From the NCBI GenBank assembly GCA_037043455.1, contig JAWPHD010000297.1, positions 248,001 through 312,000 of the forward strand: a DNA stretch of 64,000 nucleotides, given 5' to 3'. Source of the stretch: Cyrtodaria siliqua. Lineage: Eukaryota; Mollusca; Bivalvia; Adapedonta; Hiatellidae. Below are positions 45,215-57,239 of this stretch, one piece after another (position 1 is the first letter of the stretch; the number at the start of each line of letters is the position of its first letter). Position numbers and translations under genes: made by a program. Under the pieces are notes generated by a model. That model had not been told where the DNA came from and did not search any database. It saw only the letters and a program-made list of their open reading frames with translations.

Positions 45215-46420
45215 TGTGCGATGACCGGACAGATTGTGGACCGTATTATGACGTCTACGTTAATCCTTATATGATGGTAGCGAGTTTTGATGTTTGTCGT
45301 TAATCTTGTCTTGATGTACCTTTAACGGTTTATTCTCGTGTTGCTCTGGCTTCTGCCAAGTCATTGAGTACTTACTTCTTGGCTTTCTCGGCTTTTGTTT
45401 TGCCTTGAACGGTCAGTGGCAAAAATGCCGCTGGGGGAGGAGCGGAGGTGGGTTAAATCAAGTTCTAGTGTGCACCAAACCTCACACTCTTACGCCTATT
45501 GTCATGTCTAATAAAGATATCCCCGCCAGGTTATAATCTCTACAAACAAGGCAGCATAATAGGCAATATAAGTAAAACACATAAATGATAATTATAATCT
45601 TCATATTTAAAACATTGTTCTTGCAGCTATCGACTAATAAGGTTACATGTACTTGATATACTGTTTGTTTTTCATATCCTCTGACATATCCTCTGACAAA
45701 CAAGGCATCATTAGTATACACAAAGATGATCGTGTATATATGAATATAAAAAACCCTAGAAAACCACAAAACAAGTACTTAATGACTTTGATGAAGCCAG
45801 TGTGTGATAGGAGAAGAGAAACATAGGTTAACGTCTCACACCACAATTAATTTGCCATATGATCCCATTGTAATGTTCGTGGCATAGAGATAAATAAAAT
45901 TTACAACATGTAACTTCTTCATTGATCCAATATCTGCAATTTAAAACACAATTAAAAATATATTTACCAGATTGAACAATTTTAAATTTCATGTTTGCGT
46001 GACACCTATCAACATTTAGTCAAATTTACAACTCCGTGGTGATTAGACCCATGATATGTAAAATGAGGCAGAATTAGCTAGAAATCGTATATCAACATGA
46101 ATTGTTTTGTGATCTCTTCCTAAAATGCTGTAGATTTAGAACATGGTAAAGATAAATCAATGTTTCATGTAAAATGTACAAAAGCGGACTTGTTTTTATA
46201 TCTACCTCCTTCATCTGTAGGGCACGCGTATTCAAGGGAGATAATAGTGTTATGAGGAGCAACAAGAAAATAAACCATTAAGAGCACGAAAAGATACGAT
46301 TGAAAACAAACACCAAACGTTACCTACCTTTCAGAATTTAAGTAGACGTCAGCATGGAGTCCACAAGCTGTCCAGTCATCGCACGATCAAAGAGAAAAGG
46401 CATAGTAGCAAACTTTCTCT
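45215..46420. repeat. Rearranged family R copies, partly head-to-head
   Basis: 45215-45385 is the right half of family R in inverse orientation (gatgaccggacagattgtgg, ctggcttctgccaagtcatt). From about 45400 the left half follows in forward orientation (ccttgaacggtcagtggc, gtgcaccaaacctcac, aagatatccccgccaggtta). Further forward right-half pieces lie at 45700-45830 and 46250-46420. The result is a foldback with a ~350-bp unrelated spacer at 45870-46240. Confidence 0.65.
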
Positions 46421-46607
46421 GAACCAATATGGACAAAAACGGTCCTTTGCGAAAATCACTAATTTTCGGTTTGTATAGTTCAAAATTGGAGAGGAATCGC
46501 TTGAACGGTTTAATGTCATAAACAGAGACTTTGGTTTCTAGAATTATGGCGGTAATTAAAACCGTTTGACGCCATTTTGCAGTCTGGTTCGGAGATAAAA
46601 GTTTTAA

Positions 46608-46660
46608 AGTAGCTATCCCGCCACCAACAGACATATTTTACAACATACGTACACCCACCA
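46608..46660 (+). mobile_element. Left end of TTAA MITE (copy f)
   Basis: TTAA at 46604-46607, then AGTAGCTATCCCGCCACCAA and ttttacaacatacgtacacc. Family sequence stops here and resumes at 52957, 6.3 kb away. Confidence 0.65.
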
Positions 46661-46724
46661 TTGTTTATGTTTGTTTGTGTGGTATTTTATTTACATTTTC
46701 AACACAATGCAATGTTATAGATGA

Positions 46725-46895
46725 CGGTCATTTTTTGTGGTGGAGGCAGACCACCAACTTTTCCTGGGTAGAACCAGTACTGTACACTTACCGCCATCCG
46801 TAAGAATCGACTCTTCCTTCGAACCCGCAGCGGTGAGAAGCGAAGGTTACAACGCAACGTCGTTAACCATTCGGCCACGGAGACCGTTTCTTAAC
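46725..46895 (-). mobile_element. tRNA-headed SINE (family 2), near full length
   Basis: On the minus strand: ctccgtggccgaatggttaa (A box) and gctgcgggttcgaaggaaga (B box), a Ser/Leu-tRNA-like head. Then come cttacggatggcgg, tactggttctacccaggaaa and tctgcctccaccacaaaaaa. Body-only fragments are at 7129-7216 and 27350-27432. Confidence 0.75.
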
Positions 46896-47276
46896 CTACT
46901 GTGGTAAACGTTTTTATTTACCCTCGCCCTATGGAACAAGTCCTTTTGGCGAGCATTTCAAAGATGATTATAGTTGCAAGAGAGTCCGGTCCAGGTGAAG
47001 GTAACGTCCCTCGTCCAAAGAGGTTTACTGTGGAACAGCAGCAGCAGAGTTGATAGCGAAGAAATCCAACGTAGATATTCTGAAGTTGATTACATTCTCA
47101 AAGAAGATTACAGTTAAAGTTGTAGATTTTGGCCAATCTGATTGCCTGCAGAATTGTGACTAGGTCAATCCGAATGCCGGCTCGAAATCGTCTCAGCCAA
47201 TCAGCATATTAGTAGTGCCAAATGAGTCCCAAGTAGGTCGATCCGACTACACGCGCTGCCCGTGAATCTGTTGGTG
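46896..47276. other. No gene recognised
   Basis: Spacer between the SINE and the coding-like stretch. I see nothing supported. Confidence 0.35.
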
Positions 47277-47399
47277 ATGGCTCCTCCGGTATCCACACCG
47301 TCGTATGATGGTAATTTTAAAACCCGCAGGGTCCCGTACATCATACGACAGGTGTACATCTCGCAGGGTTATTCCAACATTCGGTGCCCGTGGCGATGC
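47277..47399 (+). CDS. Possible exon fragment, unknown protein
   Basis: An ATG at 47277 opens a frame that includes MAPPVSTPSYDGNF and QVYISQGYSNIRCPWRC and meets a consensus GTAAGT at 47400. The composition is more protein-like than its surroundings. There is no acceptor, partner exon or known domain, and the left arm of the large foldback starts at 47406. It may be a captured gene fragment. Confidence 0.2.
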
Positions 47400-47405
47400 C
47401 GTAAG

Positions 47406-48222
47406 TTATGGGAAGCCATAACCGTCAAAATGTGGATATTTACAAACCATTCAATGACAGGCCATTTAATTCAGCATGAAGTCATTTGATGACGTACATA
47501 TTGATTCGATGCGACGTGTTAACTCGGTTCATTCGTTACAAAGTGAATTGATATGGTTCAAAGTGAAATGATACGATGTTAAATTTCAAACCATACGACG
47601 CAAAGTCATTTGATGACGTACATATTGATTCGATGCGACGTGTAAACTCGGTTCATTCGTTACAAAGTGAATTGATATGGTTCGAAGTGAAATGATACGG
47701 TGTAAAATTTCAAACCATACGACGCAAAGTCATTTGATGACGTACATATTGATTCGATGCGACGTGTAAACTCGGTTCATTCGTTACAAAGTGAATTGAT
47801 ATGGTTCAAAGTGAAATGATACGGTATAAACTCGGTTCATTCGTTACAAAGTGAATTGATAAGGTTCGAAGTGAAATGATATGGTGTACAATTTCAAACC
47901 ATACGACGCAAAGTCAATTGATGACGTACATATTGATTCGATGCGATGCAAACGCAATCCGTTCGACAGAAAGTGATTTCATTACGTGCAAAGTGAAACG
48001 GTGCGACATCTGGCGGCGATATTTGCCACATCACTTGCAGGGTTATTTCCCCTACATAATATATGATAAATCAAAGTACTAAAAGTACTGAGAATGCAAA
48101 GTTTGATAGGAAAGACTGTATGGATATTTGCACGATCAAATTTCCATACCTTTTACATAGTTTTAGCCAACTTATCGATCTTTGGCGACCTACCAAAATC
48201 TTAGACGTCAATCCATTCCAAA
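47406..48222. repeat. Left arm of a 4.8-kb foldback, containing 124-bp tandem repeats
   Basis: Starts tatgggaagccataaccgtc. It includes tandem 124-bp units (gatgacgtacatattgattc, gttcattcgttacaaagtga, tttcaaaccatacgacgcaa) with starts near 47488, 47612 and 47736, and ends near gtcaatccattccaa. The arm is the inverse of 51372-52196. Confidence 0.85.
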
Positions 48223-48414
48223 TATATTGTGATCAAATGGATAGACAGATTTGTGTTTTATGGCCAAACTGTCACTCAAGATGACCTCTATGTCTAAAAT
48301 TATCATTTACAGAGTGGCGTGTATTAAGTAGTCTTCCGGGAACAAGATGCACAAGAGGGCCTGTATCACTCTACTAGCTTGAATAGTCTAAGTCCTACCG
48401 AAAAACATTTTTTT

Positions 48415-49465
48415 TTCAAAATCAAAGGCTATAACTCTGATGTGTCTAGTCTGATGCAACTGATTTTGAAATTGTCCAAGTTAGTGGCGTAACCTAGAAA
48501 ACGTCTTCTGCTGCAGGGACAAATAACTTAACAAGAGGCACTACCCGTTGATTCAACTTCCCTATGTCTGTCCCACACATTGAAAAGAAACTTTACTGTA
48601 GTATTTACTAAAATAAATAAAATACAAATTTATTGGTGGAAAGAAGAATTGAAATTGACTATAAGTAAATACACGGGTAAAAGTGACCATAATTTTGATA
48701 AATAAACAACAACAGGAAGAAACAGAACAGAACCTAGCTGGATGAAGTAGGTTAAAATGCTGCAGCCATGTGCTGTTTCAAACGGTTCCGGTTGGGGCCA
48801 GATACAATGTTGCATTGTCGTGGGCAACAATGCGACACCCGACAATGCGACATCGCGACTTTGCGATATGACAATGCGACATTGCGATACGACAACTCGA
48901 CATTGAGATACGACAACGCTATATTGCAATGTCGAGACAACACAATGCAATGTCACGACAATGCGACATTGCAATACAATTATGTCGCGATGTCGTATTG
49001 CAATGTAGCATTGTCGTGACATTGCATTGCGTTGTCTCGACATTGCAATATGACATCGCGACAATTATGTTACGATGTCGATTGGCAATGTAGCGTTGTG
49101 GTATCTCAACGCGATGTCGCGTTGTCGTGACATTGCATTGCGTTGTCGCGACATTGCAATATGACATCGCGACAATTATGTCGCGATCAATGTCGAGTTG
49201 TCGTATCGCAATGTCGCATTGTGATATCGCAATGTCGCGATGTCGCATTGTCGGGTGTCGCATTGCTGCCCACGACATGGCTGCAGCAGTATAACCTACT
49301 TCGTCCAGCTAGATAGAGAAGTTGAATCAACGGGCAGTGCCTCTTGTTAAGTTATTTGTCCCTGCAGCAGAAGACGTGTTCTAGGTTACGCCACTAACTT
49401 GGACAATTTCAAAACCAGTTGCATCAGACTAGACACATCAGAGTTATAGCCTTTGATTTTTTAAA
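48415..49465. repeat. Inner hairpin of about 1 kb with a gcgacattgc-rich core
   Basis: The outer arms (48415-48568 and 49315-49465) hold tataactctgatgtgtctag, gtggcgtaacctag and ctgcagggacaaataactta and their complements. An inner arm pair is ctggatgaagtaggtt / aacctacttcgtccag. The core, 48800-49275, is an irregular array of gcgacattgc and its complement, palindromic at many scales. A ~160-bp piece on the left (48570-48735) has no partner. Confidence 0.8.
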
Positions 49466-49469
49466 CAAG

Positions 49470-50368
49470 AAATCCGTGGATTCACATGTCTCGCCTAACG
49501 GAGGCTGGACTTAAAACGGTCAATGATGCTTAAATGAGGTTGTAAACATTTTAGTAACTAAAAACAATGGAGTTTGCCGTTTGCTGAGATGACATTTAAG
49601 TGCATTTGTTTAAAAGCAAAATGCCATTATATTAAAAACAAGAGGCTCAAGAGGGCCTGTGGATGCTCTACTGGCTAAAACGGCTCTTACATCAAGGGTT
49701 GTCGACATAAAATTCCCATCAGTATTTTTTTTTAAACACTGCAAAAACAATAGGGTTAGGATGGCCTTAGATCGCTCACCTGGTAATCATAGGCAATAAG
49801 TCTGCTGTGTCTAGTCTGGCATGGGTATTTTTTAAATTGTCCCACTTCTATGAATGAAATTTTATAAAAATGGGGCGGGGTGGTGGGGTGGGAGGTTATA
49901 TTAACATTCTAAACAAATATGGTAAAGATCAGATATAAAATGAAGTAACTACAAATTAACAAAGGAAATACAATATAGCATTTTTCAACAAATCAAGGGC
50001 CATAACCTGTCGTTACTAACAAGATCTAGCTGGTTTTCGAACTTGTCCGAGATTTCATTGATATACCGCGATTTGCACAACTAGACATCATACTGAGGCT
50101 TCCTGCCAAATTGTATAGAAAGTTTAGGAGGAGTAGCGCCGACAAGAAATTTAAATGTGAAAGTGCCATAACTCCGTCATAAATCAGCGAACTGGAAAAA
50201 AACGTGATATGCACAACTAGACATCTTACCGATGCTTCCTGCCAAGTTTCGTCGAAATCCAACAATGCTTTAGGAGGAGTAGAGCCGACAAGAAATTTAA
50301 AAGTAAAAATGTCAAGGGGCCATCAAAAATCAACGAACCGAAAAAAAAATGAAATAAAAAATTTAAAA

Positions 50369-50422
<54 letters not shown>

Positions 50423-50929
50423 ACACATTTAAAACAATAAATCAATAAACATATCAAATACAAAAAAAAAAAAAAATATTAATTTTTTTATATATATTTA
50501 AAACAAACTTAGACAAAAATAAATGTACAAATAATAAAAAAATATATACTAATAATAAAAAAAAGGCAAAACATCTGGTAAAGTTTGGTAAAAATCAGAT
50601 GAAAAATGAAAACTCTGTCATATTAACGAGGCAAAATATAGCATTTTTTAACTATATCAAGGGCCATAACTCCGCTGTTACTAGACCGATCTGTCTGGTT
50701 TTCGAACTTGTGCGAGCTTTCATTAATATTAACAATATGTTAAAGTTTTGTAAAGATCCGATGAAAAGCGAAGGCCCTTGGCCAATAGAGCTAAAAATTA
50801 TCAGCTCCAGAAAGTAGGTCAAGGTCATAGATGAAATCCATGCATCCAAAAAGTTGCACTACCCAAGACACAACTATGTCAAAATAGAATATGTTTTCTT
50901 CCAAAGATTAAGCTATAAATTAGGCTTAA
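49470..50929 (+). repeat. Dispersed ~150-bp repeat units and A-rich tract
   Basis: 49640-50330 and 50570-50830 carry 'agggccataac', 'ttttcgaacttgt(c/g)cgag', 'aggaggagtag(a/c)gccgaca' and 'gtaaagatc(a/c)gatgaaaa', as at 1-475. Between them lies a low-complexity A tract with an uninterrupted run of more than 30 at about 50380-50421. Confidence 0.65.
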
Positions 50930-51365
50930 AACATCTAGTGCATAATTATAATTCATGAGAGAGTGATGTAATTGTAACAATTAAAGTTATCTGCCCTTTG
51001 CTTGGATGGTGAAGGTCACATCCACATTTGCTTTGTCACGTTGCAATGTACCACTCAAGATACAACTATAAGCAAAGTTTTAAAGGTCTAGTGCATACAG
51101 TTTGTGAAAAAGTGACCTAATGCAAAAGTTGAACCTAAAAAGTATTAAGTTATCTGCCCTTTGCTTGGAGGGTCTAGGTCACTTCCACATTTACTTTGTC
51201 ACGTTGCGATGTACCACCCAAGATACAACTAATAGCAAAGTTTGAAAGGTCTAGTGCTACAGTTTGTGAGAAAATTACCAAAACGCAAAACTTGAATGTT
51301 GACGCCGCCGCCGCCGGAAAAGTAACACCTATGTCTCTTTTTTTCTTCGAAAAGGCGAGACAAAA
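50930..51365 (+). repeat. Dispersed repeat ending in a GCC run, copy 2
   Basis: Matches 28496-28870 in order: gttatctgccctttgcttgg, cacatttgctttgtcacgtt, tacaactataagcaaagttt, then gacgccgccgccgccggaaa and agtaacacctatgtctc. Confidence 0.75.
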
Positions 51366-51371
51366 ACTGTT

Positions 51372-52196
51372 TTGGAATGGATTGACCCTCTAAGATTTTG
51401 GTAGGTCGCCAAAGATCGCCGAGTTTGCTAAAACTATGTAAAATTTATGGAAATTTGATCGTGCAAATATTCATAGTCTTTCCTATCAAACCTTGCATTC
51501 TCAGTACTTTTGGTACTTTGATTTATCATAATATATATATGTTATGTAGGGGAAATAACCCTGCAAGTGATGTGGCAAATATCGCCGCCAAATGTCGCAC
51601 CGTTTCACTTTGCACGTAATGAAATCAGTTTCTGTCGAACGGATTGCGTTTGCATCGCATCGAATCAATATGTACGTCATTAATTGACTTTGCGTCGTAT
51701 GGTTTGAAATTTTACACCATATCATTTCACTTCGAACCGTATCAATTCACTTTGTAACGAATGAACCGAGTTTATACCGTATCATTTCACTTTGAACCAT
51801 ATCAATTCACTTTGTAACGAATGAACCGAGTTTACATGTCGCATTGAATCAATATGTACGTCATCAAATGACTTTGCGTCGTATGGTTTGAAATTTTACA
51901 CCGCATCATTTCACTTCGAACGATATCAATTTACTTTGTAACGAATGAACCGAGTTTACACGTCGCATCGAATCAATATGTACGTCATCAAATGACTTTG
52001 CGTCGTATGGTTTGAAATTTTACATCGTATCATTTCACTTTGAACCGTATCAATTCACTTTGTAACGAATGAACCGAGTTAACACGTCGCATCGAATCAA
52101 TATGTACGTCATGAAATGACTTCATGCGAAATTAAATGGCCTGTCATTGAATGGTTTGTACATATCCACATTTTGACGGTTATGGCTTCCCATAGT
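51372..52196. repeat. Right arm of the 4.8-kb foldback
   Basis: Inverse of 47406-48222: ttggaatggattgacc, then ttggtaggtcgccaaagatc, the 124-bp units in complement (gtacgtcatcaaatgacttt), and gacggttatggcttcccata at the end. Identity looks high, with scattered substitutions. Confidence 0.85.
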
Positions 52197-52448
52197 ATGT
52201 CCCCTTGTCTCCTGCGGGAGCTTGCAGTGACAAGTTGTATCTCGGCGACGGTAGTTATCAGAAGAAGTTGATCAATCGTCCCTCTTTAGGGCCACGTTAA
52301 AAATATCGTTGGTTAAAAACATATATACAGCATAATATGTTTCCGCAGCGTGGTATAGTACTTAGTTGTTTGTATGTACAAAACTATCCGCGGTGAAGAA
52401 CCTCCCCCCCCCCCCCCCCCCAGTTGTTTGTAACTATCCGCGGTGAAG

Positions 52449-52495
<47 letters not shown>

Positions 52496-52956
52496 GCACA
52501 CACACACACACACACACTGGCATCTGGAGTACGTACTGGCTTTTTTTGGGCATGGCATCTGAATACTCCCTAACAGAGGGTTGGCATCTGGTATACTATT
52601 TGACCAGCGGTTGAGCCCGAGGGCCCGCAGGGCCCGAGCTTTGTAGGGGGGTCCGGGGCATGCCCCCCGGAAAATTTTGAAACCTAGGTGCTCTGAAATG
52701 GCATTTCCAGCAATCTGAGACATAAATTAGCATATTTTTAATTTTTTGGATGGAAAAAAATATTTTTTGAGAAAAATACGGCGTACGCGTATGAAAAACT
52801 GCGATGTCGGCGTACGGCGTAACACAGCCCGGCGTACGGAATACTGGCTAATACGAAAAGGGGGTCGGTACCCTCAACAGCGGCACGTGATGCGGGGTCA
52901 CCTTGCTCCAGACGGTCGCAACACGTCCTGCCTGTTCGATGGTCTGAACTGGAATG
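52197..52956. other. C-runs, (CA)n and unclassified sequence
   Basis: ctatccgcggtgaagaac occurs twice (near 52384 and 52434), each followed by a long C-run (about 17, then more than 30), and then a (CA)n tract to 52517. The duplicated flank plus homopolymer is a likely assembly weak point. No gene is seen in 52520-52956. Confidence 0.6.
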
Positions 52957-53165
52957 TGAACTTAACCTACTGACGACGAGGTATAATATATATATATTAC
53001 CTATTTTGAAAATCCAAATTCTATAGACACAATATAAACTGCTTTAACCAGCCAGACAAAACCCCAAAACTGGAGCGTCAAATTAAGAGTTACCAACTCA
53101 TAATCCCTTTTTTGCATATTCAATCACGGGTATTCAAGTTAAAAAACCGTTGAATAAACCTATAT
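52957..53165 (+). mobile_element. Interior/right part of TTAA MITE (copy f)
   Basis: Resumes the family at cttaacctactgacgacgag and continues through tatagacacaatataaa, ctttaaccagcc, caaaactggagcgtcaaatt and caatcacgggtattcaa. It then diverges before the right end. With 46608-46660 it brackets the nested foldbacks. Confidence 0.65.
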
Positions 53166-55090
53166 GTTTAATTGAACATATTTATTTCCCTTATTATATA
53201 GACACAAGGTGGGGATCACGTGGTTTCAAAATGGTTGCACATACGAAAAAACAACCCGCTTTCGAAGTAAGATTGTCTCATGTAATATAGCGCAAAGTAT
53301 GCACTTGATTCCATAACTTTGATTGTAGATGAATGTCCTATATATTTTTTGTTTAATCGCCCCCATTTCCGAAATGTACTTTTCGAGTTGTCTCGTACAC
53401 TGGAATGAAGAGATTTTCATGATATTCGTCATAAAATGTACTCACTTGCATCAGTTCTAGTCCGCAACTTTGCTTTATAAACAAAAAAGTCATATCTACC
53501 ACAATTTAAAAGTTACATGCGCTACAGTGAAAATAATTATGCAATTTCGAAAATGATCTCGAACACTGGCTACTTGAAAGAGATCTCGTACACTTGTGCG
53601 TTTGTTTTACGGTGTATATTGTTTATGAGATGTACTTATGCATTACTGATCATTTCAGGTGCCAGTGGTAGTTCATATAGTGTAGCAACATGAGAATTCG
53701 GGTTGGATAGTGGAGGTGATTTCCTATTGGGATTGCCATGAAATGAAACTGATATTATGTAGAAACAACACGTCAAAGACATACAATGTATGGCAGCGAT
53801 ATCATGAAAAATTAAACATGCTTTTTTGAAATGTTACAGTAACCATCCATTGGATACTAGAGAAAGGATCCAGATGAAATCTAAAGAAAATAATAGACGT
53901 TTAGACTAAAAGAAAATAATACACTATTGACTATTAGTAGCAATAAAATGCCACTGAATGAGGTGTCCTATTTTTAAAAGACGTTATCGAAGCAAATTGT
54001 TTTTAACAAGAAATTGTTAGAATCTGGACATTTTAGAGTAGTCAAAACTGCAACTTTTTTTTCCATGACAGCAATGCCCAAAAGACACAATGTAAAATAT
54101 TTGAATAAACATGTTCACTGAATAAAAAGAAATTGTCAAGCGTTTTATCTCAACTGAATTGTTTTTTTGTTTTACGTCATTCCTAACGATTAATAAGCTA
54201 TACATGGCGGCCATCTTTACTGGTCGAGAGGACACCAGATGCTCATCAGCCCAATTCCTGGCACCAAACAGCACCTTGGTGAAACCACTGACCGCAGAAA
54301 TGTGTGACCTACTGCAAGTTTTCTCATGAAACCAGCATTTTAAAACATTTGACGACCGTGACTCGCCTACTAAAACCTTGAATAAATTGCTCCTCAAGAC
54401 AATAGTTTAGGTGTTTCTTATCAGAGGTTGCTTACCTTACATAAACGTCGGTTTGGTGCCAGGGATGCCTATCAGTATATACATGTGCAGTGTTAGTCCA
54501 CAGAAAAGATCAGAAAAAACGTCATTTAGACTTTCAGTGAAGAATTGTATACCTCAAATGTTCTTATAATAAAAATATTTGAAGTTCAACTTATGTGTGT
54601 AATTATGAAATGTTGAATGCATCAGACAAAATTAATGTAAAGTCAAAATGAAAACAAATTCATTTGGAATTAAAGTTTAACAATATATTTATTCAATTCA
54701 GTATACTGGATGTATTAAACAATATTTATATCACACACTCATAATAAACTGCGTAATACAACAGATGAAAAATAAAAAGTAGTTGGAACATTTTTGAAAC
54801 GAAATGTAACAATTAAATAACTTATTTACAGCGAAATACATACAGTGAAAGCAATGCAAGCAAATAAGTATCGAACATAAGTTTAACAAGGCAAAATAGC
54901 CGATCCAAGAGACCCAAATGGGCATATAAAGCGCTGACCTTGGTAACGGAAGAAAAATGGCGTTAACATTCTTTTGTTTATATGTGCACTCATCTAGGTT
55001 GAATATTTATAAATGATTCGTTATCATTGAATCTTGACCAAGCTTCACAATTATCAAATGTATACATTTTTTCTTCCAACAGTCCCGTAG
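53166..55090. other. No confirmed gene
   Basis: The longest open frame (54017-54397, minus) is 126 codons without a domain. A short segment in it (SAVSGFTKVLFGARNWADEH) is flanked by acceptor- and donor-like sequences, but ttggtgccagg(a/g)at recurs inverted nearby, which suggests a repeat. Confidence 0.35.
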
Positions 55091-55788
55091 CTACTCGGAG
55101 GCACAACTTTGGGAAGTTATCAAACATTTGATTATGCTAATGGTAGAACTTTATTTCATAGAGTTATTCCAAAAAATTACTTCGATACACTGTTTTTTAC
55201 ACATGCTCACTATCTCGGTTTTGGAGGTGTTCGACAGCTGTCCGAGCGATATTGAATAATTGCAGGTTAATGGCTGTATTTTGAGCAAGTCCTGCAGGAT
55301 TTCGAAATTTTCTCTCTATTTTAACTAAATAATGTTTGTTTTAGGATTTGAACCATTGCAGCATTGAAAAAGCCCAAAAGAAGGACTCTTATAGGTGTCA
55401 GACTGGTATTATTTTGCTTCCGGGTCGTGTCGTTACCCGCGAAAGAAGTACTTTAAAAAGAAATGTGTTGACAGTTCAGGGCCTGGTTACTTGTGAAAAA
55501 ATGTGTTTGAATACTGTGTTTACTATGCCATTATATAAAATGTAATGTTTGGTAGGTTTTATTAGCACTGAGCTTTGTTTTACAGGACTATTTCCTGAAT
55601 GTGGAGAGAACCAAATAACGCCATCTGCCTACTCACAGAAATGTGGTGAACTTTTTGAAATGGACATTTTGTGTACGGAAGTGAAATTTGTGAACAAACA
55701 AGTATATCGTCAGGGGTTAAGACGTTTGATTTTCAGGACTTCTACATGGATAGTTGAAGGAAAAAAGTTCCAGATATGTGTACCTTAG
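55091..55788 (+). pseudogene. Cluster of three acceptor-led coding-like stretches
   Basis: Each stretch follows a pyrimidine-rich acceptor. (1) 55091-55255, with GGTTLGSYQTFDYANGRT, ends TGA. (2) After aatgtttgttttag, 55345-55545, with TGIILLPGRVVTRERS, ends TAA. (3) After gctttgttttacag, 55586-55788, with KCGELFEMDILCTEVKF, ends TAG, and AATAAA follows at 55795-55800. No consensus donors were found after the first two, so they do not make one clean transcript. I do not recognise the protein. This could be alternative terminal exons or an eroded gene end. Confidence 0.25.
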
Positions 55789-55800
55789 TGTTGGAATAAA

Positions 55801-57230
55801 TGACAACGGCTCGAAAACAGTGTATTTTGTTCTATTCTCAATGTACTGAAATATTACCAAACCGAGCCCATATGTGCGTTTAACCCAAAAAACCTACATT
55901 CTATACATACACCGGCTACGTCACAACTGACGATGCCTCTATACTAGACGCAGAGCAAAATATGGCTTTGTCTACATACGCATAACCGCCAACGGATTAC
56001 TTTATATTTCAATAAATTGTTTATAAATCATTTTGTAACAAATTCTTTGTTTGTACAAACACAGGAGTTCATAGTTTAATAAGTAAACCCTAATCCTTTT
56101 ATTTACCATCATTTTACCGTCTAAACATAACGCTTACTCTTTCATGACTTTTGAAGTACTTTCATTTTCGATTTATAAATAGGCATTATGCTAATTAGCC
56201 ACGAGCTACTCACAAGGTAGCGACAAACTATTTAATAAATTATATCGATCAACTTGTGACAGATATTGGTCTAATTATGGATCTGACACGGGCACGTATA
56301 TAGAAACCTGTCAAAATTAGAAGATAGTGGCCAGTCCTCCCCAAAATATAACTCGCAGCAGACGGTATTATTGTTTACATTGATTACCGGCATGCCTTGC
56401 GCAGAACCACACAGGTCAATCGCGCAGCGACACCTGCCGAACACAATGAAAAAAACTATAACTCCCTACCTCCACATATACAAGAGTGACCAAAAGCATT
56501 CGTTTTTTGTATATAATATCGCTAACACACAGTATAATGCGCCATGATGTCTAGGAGAGGGACGTCCTAGCAGCCTGCGGCAGTATTCTACAACAAAACC
56601 AGCAGTCAGAGCGCGACGGCCAACCCTGTCATCGATAATCAACGACCGCCCAGGGGCACTAGTTGTCTTACACCAAAAGTTCATGGAACAAGTGTGTCTA
56701 GGCATCTTCAAGACTCAATCATCGACGCCCGCATCATCCTAAATACAAACACATTATTAAAGTATAATTCAGGGCGACAATTACAAATGGTCTTTACATA
56801 TCCCGCATGATCCTAAACACAAGCCATTTAAGTATAAATACGGGCGAACTATAAAATAGGGTCGTTACGTATCCCGTATAATCCCAAAGACCGAACTAAC
56901 ATAGCACCTCAACACACAAGCAAACATACAAGTCCGTTAGCAACACCTATAGCCGAACATCAGCTAGTAACGCGAAATTAGGTTGAATTAACCGACAGTT
57001 TGGTAATATTATTAGAAAACTTTGGCGGATTCATCAACTTACAGAAATTCAAAATTAAACTTGTTTACAGTCTACACTCCATTGTGCCCAGTTGTACCGG
57101 GATTCTCTGGTGGCTATCAGGGCGAAGGGACTATAATCCTTAGAATTACACACACACTCACATGTGATAAATAATATTCATCCACAGAATAAAAGTATGT
57201 AGCAAAACAAAATAAATTATAAGTCGGAGG
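55801..57230. other. No gene recognised
   Basis: A less AT-rich patch at 56530-56680 is open on both strands but has no domain or splice context. Confidence 0.35.
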
Positions 57231-57239
57231 GATACATAT

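Noticed and set aside
48630..49278. Arg/His-rich open frames on both strands
   Set aside because: They arise from the gcgacattgc palindromic core and mirror each other.
56466..56711. Less AT-rich minus-strand frame of 81 codons
   Set aside because: The opposite strand is equally open, there is no domain, and no splice context was found.
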